A stretch of 64,000 nt of DNA, from positions 310,001-374,000 of the forward strand of contig NC_060020.1 of the NCBI RefSeq assembly GCF_021134715.1, read 5' to 3'. Of the stretch, positions 53,801 to 64,000 are shown piece by piece (the first letter of the stretch is position 1; each line of letters begins with the position of its first letter). Below the pieces are notes generated by a model. The model ran no database searches. It was not told where the DNA came from and was given only the letters and a program-made list of their open reading frames with translations. This DNA comes from Daphnia pulex. Taxonomy: Eukaryota > Arthropoda > Branchiopoda > Diplostraca > Daphniidae. The translations under genes and the position numbers were made by a program.

Positions 53801-56800
53801 TCCGGCTGGGTGGAGTCGTTCCCGTAGTCGTCGTGCTGTGGGGGGAATATCTTCCCGACCGTTTCCTCTTGGTGGCCGAAGATTCTTCTTCCTCGCCACC
53901 ACTGATGCCGACAGATTCTTCTTCTTCCTGACTCTCTGGCGATAAATTCTCATCCGGCATTCTCTTCTTCTTGATGGCGACCTGTCAGGATCAATCAGCA
54001 ATCCAATCATTGATCCGTAATTCAAGTTTAAAGTTGAATCGCAGAGACGCTTATGTAAGTACACAGTGGTGTAATAGTGGGGGCTGGCTACTAATAAGTT
54101 GCACTGTGGACTCTGCTGCGGTGTGTAAGTAACACATGTGCGATATGCCAGATACTACTCTCTTCTTTTTTCGTTTCCTCTCAACGACAGGGCGGGATGG
54201 GTGGTGGCCCAGCTGTTGCGACCGAGCTGCGCCATTCATCCGCCACATGCGCTCAGCGCAAACACATGCTGACATCCCATATGGAGGAGGGGAACAAAAA
54301 ACGGAGGCATATATATAAAACAGACGGACAGAAAAAAAGAAAAAAAGAATTTTCCACGTCTGTGTGTACACAGCAGACGAATAAAAATAATAAATCGAAA
54401 TGGTTGGCATCGAGGCCGACCCGCATGATGTGACACCTCTGCTCCACATATCTGACAACCTTTTTATGGCATTGCTTCTCGATTGGGAGCAGATGAAATG
54501 GCGACTATTCTTTAAATATCATCGACTTACCTTTTGATGATGAATCAACGGTCAACAACTTGAGAAATTATCCAAATGAATACACGGAGAAATGAGTTTG
54601 CCAACGAGTAGTTGTGTCTTTTTCTGACGAGCGTCTTTCCCCAGCAACTGGACGGACGGATGGTCGTAGAGGAACTGCTGGGCTCGGCACCAAATAAGCC
54701 CAGCTATAACACACATCTCCTCCACTTTTTAAAAGGAAAGAATTGTGCGGGAGCTGCGCGCGCACCCACCACCGAAAAATTTGGCGATTTTTGGCAAAAT
54801 GACATTTCTGCTAATGTCTTTGATTTAAAGGCGACCATCATTATTTTTTACGATACATCAACAAAAATAAAAAAAAAGGGAGGATCTGCAAAGGTTTTTG
54901 TGTTACATGGGCCCAGTATCAGCCGGCACCAGAAGGTGCCACAGGATCAAAAATAAAAGGGCGGCCGGAATCGTTTTCACAGTATAGTCTCCCGGCCAGA
55001 GAAACAAGATGGAAAGCTATATAAGTAATAATAATAATAATAATACGTTGGCCTCTACGTATGGCGGACGTATTTATTTTCTTTCCCGATATTTTTTAAA
55101 AAGTTGCCCAGCTGATGAGAGATGAGGGGGAAAAGAAGACGGACAACATATCATCGCCACACAATAATAAGAGTTAGTGATGACGGACCGTTTTTTAAAA
55201 AAGCTAGAAATTTCTGATCGACATCATTTTTGGCGGAAATGTACCGACCCCAGCACCGCCTATAGCGGTGGGACCGTGTTTCTAAATTGGTTTGTTTTCC
55301 TTCTTCTTCTTTTGTGTGTAGTTGGTCGCTTCTCTTTGGTTTGGTGGGTCGACGACGGCTGTCGGTGTCTTGTCAACGGGACGGACGGACGCCAGGTGGA
55401 CCAACTGTCGTCGCCATCGTCGCTGCCATGTCACACGACGCGGACAGAAACTCTAAAACTGTTGAGCTCGGGCGTCCGTCAAGGTGTTTGCGTCGCAACT
55501 ACTACCGCCCATCGTGAACTGATATCATTACGCCGAGCTGAAAAATCCGCACAGCTGCGCCTCCTCTTCATTCCATCCGATCCGAGGCTTAACGCCAATA
55601 GAATAGACGCCGGCTGGACGATAATAACCTCCTTCTCATCTGATGCTGATGTAGAGAAAACACAATCGAATCTTCTTGTCGAAACGGCCAGCAGCAGCAA
55701 CTTTGTCTCTGGCGCGGTTGTGAAACGAGGCAATCGTTCAGCACATCCGAATCCCATCCATCAAAATCGCTCCGCCCCATTCAGATGAAGGACTAGGAGC
55801 GTGAGACAACAAACAGCAGCACGTGAACGCCGACTGTGTGCATCTTCTTCTTCTTCCTGCGGCTGCTGCTCGACTCGATTCTCTTTCTCACGAAAAAAAC
55901 GACGACGAAAGGGGTCCAGTCCCATATCACATGGTGCGATGACGCCGGAACAAGACAGGCCCCCTTCGTGATATCACAAAATAGTCCCGTTCGAGTTTTG
56001 GGCGAGGAAAAAATAAGAAAAAGGGTGGGGGGAGGAAATCCTAATGTGGGACAATCCACACGTGTCATATCACATCAGCGGCGGTGGCAACTTGTGTCGT
56101 TGTTGTTGTTGCCATCGATCGACAACAACTCATCATCTGAAAAACGAAACGAACATCCCTCACGAACGACAGACACCGTTTGAGCGGAAAGATAAAAAAT
56201 AACAAAAAGGAATGTGAAGCCGCTTCGATACACTTGGCCTCAGCTGACTAATCAAATGACACCGATAATAATAAGCAACGATACTGAAAACATAGTTACA
56301 CTCGAGGCGTAACCGCCATGATGGACGCAGGGTCTGCTGGGGGACGTAGATTCGTTTCTACGGGTAGCGGCGGGTAAGCGGCCAATCGATCCGGGGAACG
56401 GAAGAAAATAACAGCAACGCACCGCCACGTCACGATCAAGTCTTTATTCAAGCGTTCACACACGACACATACACGCAGCGGCTACCAGTAAGATACTTCA
56501 CACTGCCGGAGCAACACCCGAGCAGAGGTTTCAACCCCGACAGCAAGAATAAGACTGGTTCATCGTATCGCAGAGGCAAATATTTATATGAACGTAACAA
56601 GGTCAAGTAAGGTAGAAATCTCGGTGGGTTTAAGGTGTGAAGAAGGGTAAACTTGGATTTTCAAGGTTTTACAAGGTTAACCTTCGGTTGAAGGCCGTGG
56701 GAATTTGGATCGCTCTTGCTCCGTTTATTGGGAATCAGCGGATTCTCACAGGAAGAAGAAATGATTGCCGACAGACATCCAGATTCACATGGGGAGTTTT

Positions 56801-58115
56801 AGTATGGGGTGGGTGGGGATGTAAACGTAATATCATTGGATCATTCCAGTTTGTTCCCTTTCACAGAGATATTCTTTTTTCCCGGCCAGTCGGTCTGTGT
56901 GAGAGAGAAAAGGAGCCGGACTGTTCTGCCGGACTCTTGAGGCACCGTGAAGAAGATGAAATAGTGAGGACGCGGGAGGATTCATAACCTGGGAAAAGCA
57001 GAGAGAGAGACGGGACTTATCCCATACAAGAGTTACTACTACAACCTATACATATCCGCACTGTGCAGCTCTACAACAGGCATTGCGGCCACCACACGTA
57101 TAGGGAGGGCAGGGGGGGATAATAGAATATCTACACCGTCGGCAGATGCCTCCGTTCTCAGCCGAATCGCACCTGGATCGCCCGCGTTCCGTTCCTTTCC
57201 CGCACCGCCAACTGCACAGCTTATTATTATTAGAGATACTAGTACTACGACATGCTGCGATAGGTACGTTTAATGGCGCAACGCAGGGACGCGACGACTA
57301 TTTCGGGTTGAACTGGGCGATGAGAAATCAAATGATAAATCGACTAGAAATAAGAAGAAGAAGGATCCATCATAGCCAGCCGAGATATTTCACTAGTGCC
57401 CAGCCCAGTCGTGGACTCTGAGAGTCGTGTCAATCACAGACGAGGGGCAATTCACCCAGGGGAAAAACGTCTGAGAGATTTGAACGTGATAAAAGAAAAC
57501 AACAACAAGAAAAAGAAGAAGGTGACGGCCGAGTGCTGCAGACAGTTCAACAGTGGTGGTGAACGCTTTTCACAGTAGTATAAGGAAGGGCTCACGCAGG
57601 CAGGCAGTCAGCACATCTGGTCGTGACAGAAAGACTACTCGAAAACGTCTGCACAGCCCAGCCCTCCTTCATACACAAACAGCAGCAGCAGAGCTCTAAA
57701 GCACAGCAGAGACTGCCCAGCAGCAAATCTCCTTTCCAGTCGCTGCTGCTGCAGCTCCTTCAACGCAGTCTGGAGCCATCACGAATCACGTTTTTCTTTC
57801 TTCTCTCTCGATCCTTTCAACTTGGCCTTTCCCTTCTTCTTTATTATTTATTTCATTTTATCCAGAGCTCGGCAGCAGCAGCAGCGGGGGCTTATATTCG
57901 CGCTCGTCTTTTTTCATTATCAACACGCCATCACCAAACACCGACCGTGTAACTAGTGTCGTTGACACCCGACCGCCCAGCCGCTCAACAACACTCACGA
58001 CTCTCAATCTCCCCCGCGTGAACCCGAAATATTAAAAAAAAATATAAAACTTTCTCCCTTTTTTTCTTAGTTAAAAACGCACAAACAAAATAGGGAAATC
58101 GGGACTCACCTTCAT
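50844..58115 (-). CDS. nvy: Nervy / CBFA2T (ETO/MTG family) transcriptional co-repressor
   Basis: Nuclear co-repressor scaffold. Six coding exons keep phase: 58115-58110 (Met-Lys only), 53981-53562, 52859-52683, 52572-52280, 51958-51667 and 51596-50844; about 646 residues. The TAFH/NHR1 domain spans exons 2-3 (SRQHCDRALQIITDLL, then FQQRMTQLVHLPFRPLVLPL). NHR2 is at the exon 5/6 join (EEWANIHTMLNCILSMVEKT). A Glu/Ala-rich coiled coil follows (NHR3). The MYND zinc finger (NHR4) reads [20 protein letters not shown], then CSTFCQHKHWEIHHKICG. Low-complexity Ser, Gln and Asn runs separate them. An alternative 5' exon ends at 54531 and would give a start at MPDENL (53960). The 4.1-kb first intron is likely regulatory. 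The family call is strong; the tiny first exon is an inference. Confidence 0.88.
53982..58109. other. Large first intron of the Nervy-like gene
   Basis: 4.1 kb. It contains a donor-like site at 54531 (minus) that may end an alternative non-coding first exon. Many plus-strand frames (for example 55177-55788) have no recognisable motif and no splice support. CAG and AAG simple runs occur. Confidence 0.5.
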
Positions 58116-59260
58116 TCGAACGATCGTATGACTCGGTAAAAACATTCAAGAGTCGATTTTTTGGCGGTCCGTTCACCAGCGAATGCCGACACAAACTGGC
58201 GCAAAAAAATTGGGACTCAAATGGACCAAAAAAAGGCGCAGTAGACACGACAGATGTTCATATGGAATCCCCCCCAACCCAACACACACTCGAATCCCAT
58301 TGTAATATAGGGGTTTAGCGGAGCAAACACAAACTGGAAAGTGGTTTCATGGCCACCTGCCTCCTTCTCTCTAGTCACCCCTTATCATGATGGCCCCTCT
58401 TGATCGACGAATCTATTCAATCGTTTCACAATTGTATCACAAGCGCGCGCGTGCACACGTACTAGTAGCAGTACAAATGGGTCAGATGCTTCAGCAGCTA
58501 GTTCCTCCTAACCGTTCCAGGTGTTTCCCATTTTCTTTTCTTCCTATCCCAGTTGTGTGTGCTGCATGGCGTTTTTATCAATAACCAAGTGCCATCTGCT
58601 CTCCTTCCCCTCCCCTCACCCGTTTTTTGACAGCTGATATTGTCATTTGTGCTCTTTCTAATTCCAATTTTTTTGATTTGTTCCATCTTGTCGTCATTCC
58701 AATTTCCGTTTTTTCCTTCGGTTGTTACGCGACGACGTCGTCTGGTCCTTTTCTCAAGTGAATGACGACACCTGCCATCGCCATTTTCTCTCTCCGCCAA
58801 CAAGAAGAGAAAAATAAAAGTACCGAGCCCCCCCAAAAAAGCAGATGCGCTTTTTCCTATTACTTATTTCCTCGGCTGGCGCGCCCTTCTTATTACCTGC
58901 GAATGATGTAGTCGCTCACTCTGTGTATTTATACAGAGACATGCTGATGCGTGTGAATGAATGCAACGGGCGCCCAGCATTGCTGAGAACCTTCTCCTGA
59001 CTATTTCTTCTTCTTCTTCTCCCGGGATGATCCGTCATCGACGCGTCTCCCACACACTGCAGGCGAGGGCCATTGTGCATGTCCCCCCCCATCGACTCGT
59101 GAGAATTCGACAAACGTTTCACGCCACGATCTGTTACCAAGGCGACCACCCACACACACACGCATTCGGAACAAGAAGGTTCTTTTTTTCGTCAAATGGG
59201 AGCAATTTTTATTATTCGATTTTCATAGAAAACATCACGATTCACGTTAACTTGCTTCGT
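58116..59260. promoter_or_regulatory. Intergenic region: Nervy promoter and ENY2 3' flank
   Basis: 1.1 kb between two minus-strand genes. No coding segment seen. The Nervy 5' UTR and promoter should be just right of 58115. Confidence 0.5.
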
Positions 59261-60074
59261 TCAGAATGAATCAGACTCGTTCTGGACAATTTCTTTGATG
59301 CGGTTCAGCAAATCTTGTTTGACGTCGCTAGGAATCGTGGCTGCATGAAACCAAACAAGGCCAGAATCAACAACAACTAGTCCACGTCAAAAGATAATTG
59401 GTAGGTGAGGACTTACCCCGTGCGTGTGGCGTCACCTGTTTGATAATCTCGTCCACGCTGATGTTGTCCAGACCTTGTTCCTGGACGACTTTGCGGCATT
59501 CCAGCTTCAGAGCATCTCGCCAACCCGATTTGATCAACTGCTCACGCAGCACGGCTCTTAATCTGTCGATATTCAAATGAATAGAATTACAATAAATTGT
59601 CATAGGGTACAGAATGTTTACAAGACACTTTGCCATATTGATGTAAACATCTTAAGCAAAAGTAACAGGCAATTTGGTTAAAGGTGGACTCAACCATAAC
59701 CAAGCTTTTTCATCTACAAGTTTAATGGCATGTATAGGCCTATTTCTCAAAGTGAGATGTCACTGCGGAATAATATAATCTTTACAATCCGCCAGCATCG
59801 TATTACTGTAGAAATGGTCAAGAACATTTAAAAGTAAACAACCAAAGGGATAATGTCAAATGTCACGTAAACAATCCTTAATTTGATTTTAGATTGACTA
59901 AGAAATTAAGTAAGCATCGTATACCTTTCTTTGTCTCCTTTTTCCACCAATCTTTGGTTGATGATGGCGTACTCTCTGTCGCTAAAATTAATACAAAAGT
60001 ATTGTAATTGATTTCATTCTTCTTTACAACTTCATAAATAAATGTATACATGTCAAAACTTACTCATTAGACAT
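59261..60074 (-). CDS. ENY2: ENY2: TREX-2 / SAGA transcription and mRNA export factor
   Basis: Small helical subunit shared by the SAGA deubiquitinase module and the TREX-2 mRNA export complex at the nuclear pore. Four exons keep phase: 60074-60064 (11 nt), 59981-59925, 59562-59417 and 59340-59261; 97 residues, the normal size. Start MSNDDREYAIINQRLVEKGD; core ERLRAVLREQLIKSGW, LECRKVVQEQGLDNISVDEI and TPHARATIPSDVK; end IVQNESDSF. The order and the GW and TPxAR motifs match the family. It is divergently placed 403 bp from PIGN, which suggests a shared promoter. Confidence 0.95.
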
Positions 60075-60476
60075 TTTAAAACGTTAAAAGCATGAGCTTA
60101 GTGAAGAGCGAAACGTCACGGAACGAGATTTCTTTTCTTGAATTTCAATGCACGTCGTCTGCTAATGGTGTTGGCAACATTGTCGGTCAATATGAATTTT
60201 AAAAATAATTTACTTCAGAGTTTAAATTAGGCCTTATAAATTAGGAAAATGATAATTTAACGGTATTATAATGTAATTTTCTTAATTTATTTGCGCAGAA
60301 ATGCCAATAATGCCCAAAGTGTCACACAAGTAAGTTATTGTTTATTGTTGACGGCATCGCTGTCAACGCGACAATAGCAGTAGACGTCAAATTGTTGTTT
60401 ACGTCAAACAGCATTTAAGTTAGCATTTCCCGAGAACATGTTGTGATTTTAAGTATCCGTTTAAAAACACGCCGAA
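60075..60476. promoter_or_regulatory. Bidirectional promoter between ENY2 and PIGN
   Basis: The start codons of two housekeeping genes face away from each other across 402 bp. No TATA box is evident on either side, as expected for such promoters. TGACGT/ACGTCA-like words occur (for example ACGTCAAA at 60385). Confidence 0.65.
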
Positions 60477-63400
60477 ATGTGGATTATTTTGAGCGCCGTT
60501 TTCGTGCAAATAGTCTTTCTTCTTTCAGTGTTTGATATTCATTTCCATTCACCGATAGTCAAGGGAATGACTCCGTATGCTAACCCTATCCCAGCACCGG
60601 CCAAAAGATTGGTACTTTTCTCAGCTGATGGATTAAGATTCGACACATTTCTCAGTTACGGCAACGATCGAGAACCAAATGCGAAATTTCTCAGGTTTTA
60701 TTTTGTATTCAAGAGGGGAAAAACTTCAAATTTAATATGTTGATAATATTTCACTACAGATCAATAGCGAGCAGTAGAGGAAAATGGGGATTGTCCAACA
60801 CTAGAGTGCCAACCGAATCCCGTCCTGGACATGTAGCCATGATCGCTGGATTGTATGAAGATCCTTCTGCTGTTTTCAGAGTAAATTATAAGAAAACTCG
60901 CACTTAAAATAAATTTTGAAAATCCGAATAAAAATGTGATTATTTTTAGGGCTGGAAAGAGAACCCAGTTGAATTTGACTCTGTTTTCAATCAAAGCAGT
61001 TACACATTTGGCTGGGGTAGCCCAGATATTCTTTCCATGTTTTCAAAAGGTTTGTAATTTACAGAATTTTCTTAAAGTTTCAAGCAGGAAATTTTAAAAA
61101 ATATTGATTTCTGCAGGAACAAAGGGTAATGTTATGTCATATACTTATTCGTCCGAGAGTGAACAGTTTACTGGGCATGACGCCTACAAACTAGACGAAT
61201 GGGTATTTGAACATTTTGAGCGATTCATTAAAATGGCTCCTCATAACGCCACACTTTCGAGCATGTTGCAAGAGCGAAAGTTGATATTTTTCATCCACCT
61301 TCTGGGATTGGACACCAACGGCCATACGAACAAACCCCACTCTACGTAATTCCAGCTTCTTTCATTTCATAAGTTTGTATTTTAATTTGCAATTCGTTTA
61401 GATTTTATACCGATAATCTTCGGTACGTGGACCAAGGGATTGCCAAAATTGAAGGGTTAATCAACGAATATTTCAAAGACAATCACACTGCCTTTATTTT
61501 TACTGCCGATCACGGAATGACCGATTGGGGTACGTTTTCGAATTATAAATCTAAATAAATAAAACTTAACTGACACAAATATCTAATCATAGGATCTCAT
61601 GGAGCGGGTCATCCGTCCGAAACACAAACCCCGGTAGTGGCATGGGGCGCTGGAATCAATACGAAAAACATTGATGCCATACACTGGGAGAATAACAGAA
61701 ACGACATGGAACAAGCTGATGTTGCACCTTTGATGGCTGCATTACTGGGAATCAATTTTCCAGTCAATTCTGTGGTAAAAAATGGAAATCATTGTCATTT
61801 TCATTAACTAATAACTAACTAATACTTGTTTATCTGCTTAGGGAAAATTACCTTTAGCTTATCTGGCCGACGAAATGCTTTGGAAGTCACACTGTGCCTT
61901 AGCCAATGTCCAACAACTGAGCCGATCTTTTCAAGCTCTTTCTCAACGTCAGCAAGACCGGAGTCTTTCGTTGCGGTTCCGGCCTTTCTGGCCGCTGGAA
62001 TCCAACCAAGTGAGCGCCCATAATCTTCAACAGATTGAAGCGTCAATCCGCTCTGGTTACTACAATGAATCGGTAGGCCTACTAAAGTTTTATTCCATTA
62101 AAAAATGTGATTCATCTTTTTGACCATTTTTATTTCAATAGATCCAGCAAAGTCTCAATTTAATGGACCTTTGCCTTCAAGGCATGGATTATTTTTATCG
62201 CTACGACGAGTTTCAACTGAAAATGTTTATCACGTTGGCTTACATCGGATGGGCTGGCATCCTCGCCGTGTTTATTATTCAAGAACGACTAGTCACGACA
62301 TCTAAAAAGAAAACTGGTCATCAGTTCCGGCTAATTGATCAAATCGTTTTCGGATTATCTGTGGTCATCTTCATCGTTCTAACGGGTACATAATAATTAT
62401 AAATTCCATTTTGTTGGGATGTCATGCCAATTTTTGATTCTTTCAAATTGACAGTGGAGGGAGTCCCGTTTCTCTATTACGCCTATCACTTACTGCCTTT
62501 GATGTTGTGGTGGTATTGCTTACGCCAGTCGAAACAAATGCTCCGCCAAACCATCCGTCTAATCCGCATCCGCCATTTTGTATGGGCCACCTTCATTCTC
62601 GGTGGACTTGAATTCATTGTGGCCGGGTTCTTTTACCGGTGGTTTCTCTCTGTCGGACTGGTTTTCATGTCACTTTGGCCGCACTGGGACCAACACTCAT
62701 CCAGCCGATGGCGACACCACGAAACGTTCAAGAGTTTGTGGATGTTCACTTTCCTCATTTTGGCCATGTTTCCCGTCTTTCCTCCTGTCGGAAAACATTC
62801 CGTCCCAATCCTCGTGTAAGTTTATGGTTAAAATGGCCTTTTGTATTCTCACTTGACTGATTTGGAATTGAATTGATCAGAGATATCGGAGGAATGATTT
62901 TGACGGTCATGGCCTTCTGGAGTTCGTTGGTCATGCACCACGACCGTGATCGAACGGTTCTAGTTTGCTACACGATTGCCATTCCAATCACACTCTACGT
63001 CCGCCACAGTGTCAGCGATAGTCTGGTCCAAGGGCAAGGACTCCCAGTACTGGAACAAGCCCTTTCTTGGATTCTTCTCTGTAACACATTTAAATGCCAT
63101 TTATTCCTAAATTAATCTCTAATCATTTGAAAACTCGTTACAGGTTTGCCATTGACACTGCCTCTAATTGGTCCGTCCTTAGTTTGGCCTCGTTTGATTG
63201 GCATCGTCATCACATTGACACCGTCCTTTCTGCTCTTGTCATTGTCTTACGAGGGAATCTTTTTCGCCGTTCTAGTCGTGGCGTTGGCCATTTGGATCAG
63301 ATTGGAGGCCGCCATTCCGGCCACGGATTCCTTTTGGACTCAACTTCGGCGCTCGTATTTTTTCCTCTTTCTCACGTTTCTCTCGTTCTTTGGACTGGGC

Positions 63401-63802
63401 AATTTGGCCAGTCTCAACAGTTTCGATCCTAGCAGCGTCCGCTGTTTTGTCACGACCTTCTCACCCTTCACCATGGCCGGCCTTCTCCTGTGGAAGATTA
63501 CCGTGCCGTTCATTGCCGTCTCGTCGGCCCTTTGGGCAATTACAGTCCAGCACCAACTGTCAATGAAGAATGTTTACCTGATGATTCTGTTGCTATCGGC
63601 AGCCATGGCCGTCCAGTTCTTCCACTGGGTGACCTCGCGCGGCAGTTGGCTAGACATTGGCACCTCCCTGTCTCACTACGTTATCGTTCAATTCACCGTT
63701 GTCTTTGTGATGCTCCTCCGTTCCGTCGTCCAGTTCCTGACACACGGCCCCATCTATTTCCACGCCACACGACCCACCGCCAGTAAATACGACAAAGACT
63801 GA
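60477..63802 (+). CDS. PIGN: PIGN: GPI ethanolamine phosphate transferase 1
   Basis: ER membrane enzyme that adds ethanolamine phosphate to the first mannose of the GPI anchor. Eleven exons keep phase: 60477-60694, 60760-60880, 60950-61049, 61117-61345, 61402-61529, 61593-61774, 61842-62072, 62142-62385, 62455-62815, 62881-63080 and 63144-63802; 890 residues (human about 930). An N-terminal signal anchor precedes the alkaline-phosphatase-like luminal domain. Metal-site motifs are visible: [41 protein letters not shown], and [20 protein letters not shown]. From about residue 440 a run of hydrophobic helices forms the C-terminal membrane domain (PigN family). All metal-binding Asp and His residues I can recognise are kept. 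Introns are 54-102 bp. AATAAA at 63904. Confidence 0.95.
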
Positions 63803-64000
63803 GCTGCCGACGACGACGAGAAGAATGGCACCCATCAAAATCCAGCGAAAATTCTAGTTCCATTTACTCCTCCTCCTTTTGAAATAATTCGCGCACACAC
63901 AACAATAAAATGGGAAAAATGTTTCGGCCGTCTAATGAGTTGAAACTGGCCAATCCCCATGCCGCAGTTCATTCACCTGCTGCTGTTTCTTTTCTTTGTG
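63803..64000 (+). other. 3' UTR of PIGN
   Basis: Short 3' region with AATAAA at 63904-63909. Nothing else is seen to the window end. Confidence 0.6.

Noticed and set aside
55177..55788. Plus-strand frame of 203 codons
   Set aside because: No domain, no splice partners, and it lies in the first intron of the Nervy-like gene; likely chance in GC-rich DNA.

Overview
This is eukaryotic nuclear DNA from an arthropod, most likely a small-genome crustacean of the Daphnia type (an inference from gene families, introns of about 60-100 bp and compact spacing; no species call is possible). Most genes are multi-exon with GT-AG introns and were assembled here by reading exons across both strands and checking that reading phase is kept. 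Nothing prokaryotic (operons, CRISPR arrays) is present.

Layout. 1-11.3 kb (minus): crossveinless-2/BMPER-like BMP regulator, cut off by the left window edge. 13.5-15.3 kb (plus): URI1 prefoldin-like protein. 16.5-22.6 kb (minus): CMIP-like PH/leucine-rich-repeat protein. 24-29.5 kb: gene-poor, with a 939-bp palindromic TA-flanked mobile element that carries a tRNA-like segment. 29.5-30.3 kb (plus): small RGS protein. 30.7-31.2 kb (minus): a protein that is only a nucleoplasmin-like domain. 32.8-34.4 kb (plus): a membrane-anchored protein with a huge Lys/Glu repeat and a C-terminal J domain. 35.3-35.7 kb (plus): secreted Tyr/Pro-rich cuticle-like protein. 36.0-38.2 kb (plus): NOP9. 38.8-41.1 kb (plus): intronless TMEM63/CSC1-like channel.

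41.4-50.4 kb is a rearranged mosaic. It holds UBR3 pseudogene fragments, a secreted unknown gene, and two inverted arms of about 2 kb around a 1.3-kb spacer. Each arm carries a UDP-glycosyltransferase fragment, a two-helix membrane protein gene, a GGAAT/GA-rich tract and a copy of the 3' end of the TMEM63-like gene. 50.8-58.1 kb (minus): Nervy/CBFA2T (ETO family) co-repressor with a 6-nt first coding exon. 59.3-60.1 kb (minus): ENY2. 60.5-63.8 kb (plus): PIGN, head-to-head with ENY2 across about 400 bp.

The ordinary genes are unrelated housekeeping and developmental genes: BMP gradient control, transcription (URI1, ENY2, Nervy), ribosome biogenesis (NOP9), GPI-anchor synthesis (PIGN), G-protein signalling (RGS) and ion transport (TMEM63). 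The most unusual biology is structural: the inverted mosaic, the recurring TAGGCCTA octamer that behaves like a small insertion between duplicate copies, and the homopurine-coded J protein.
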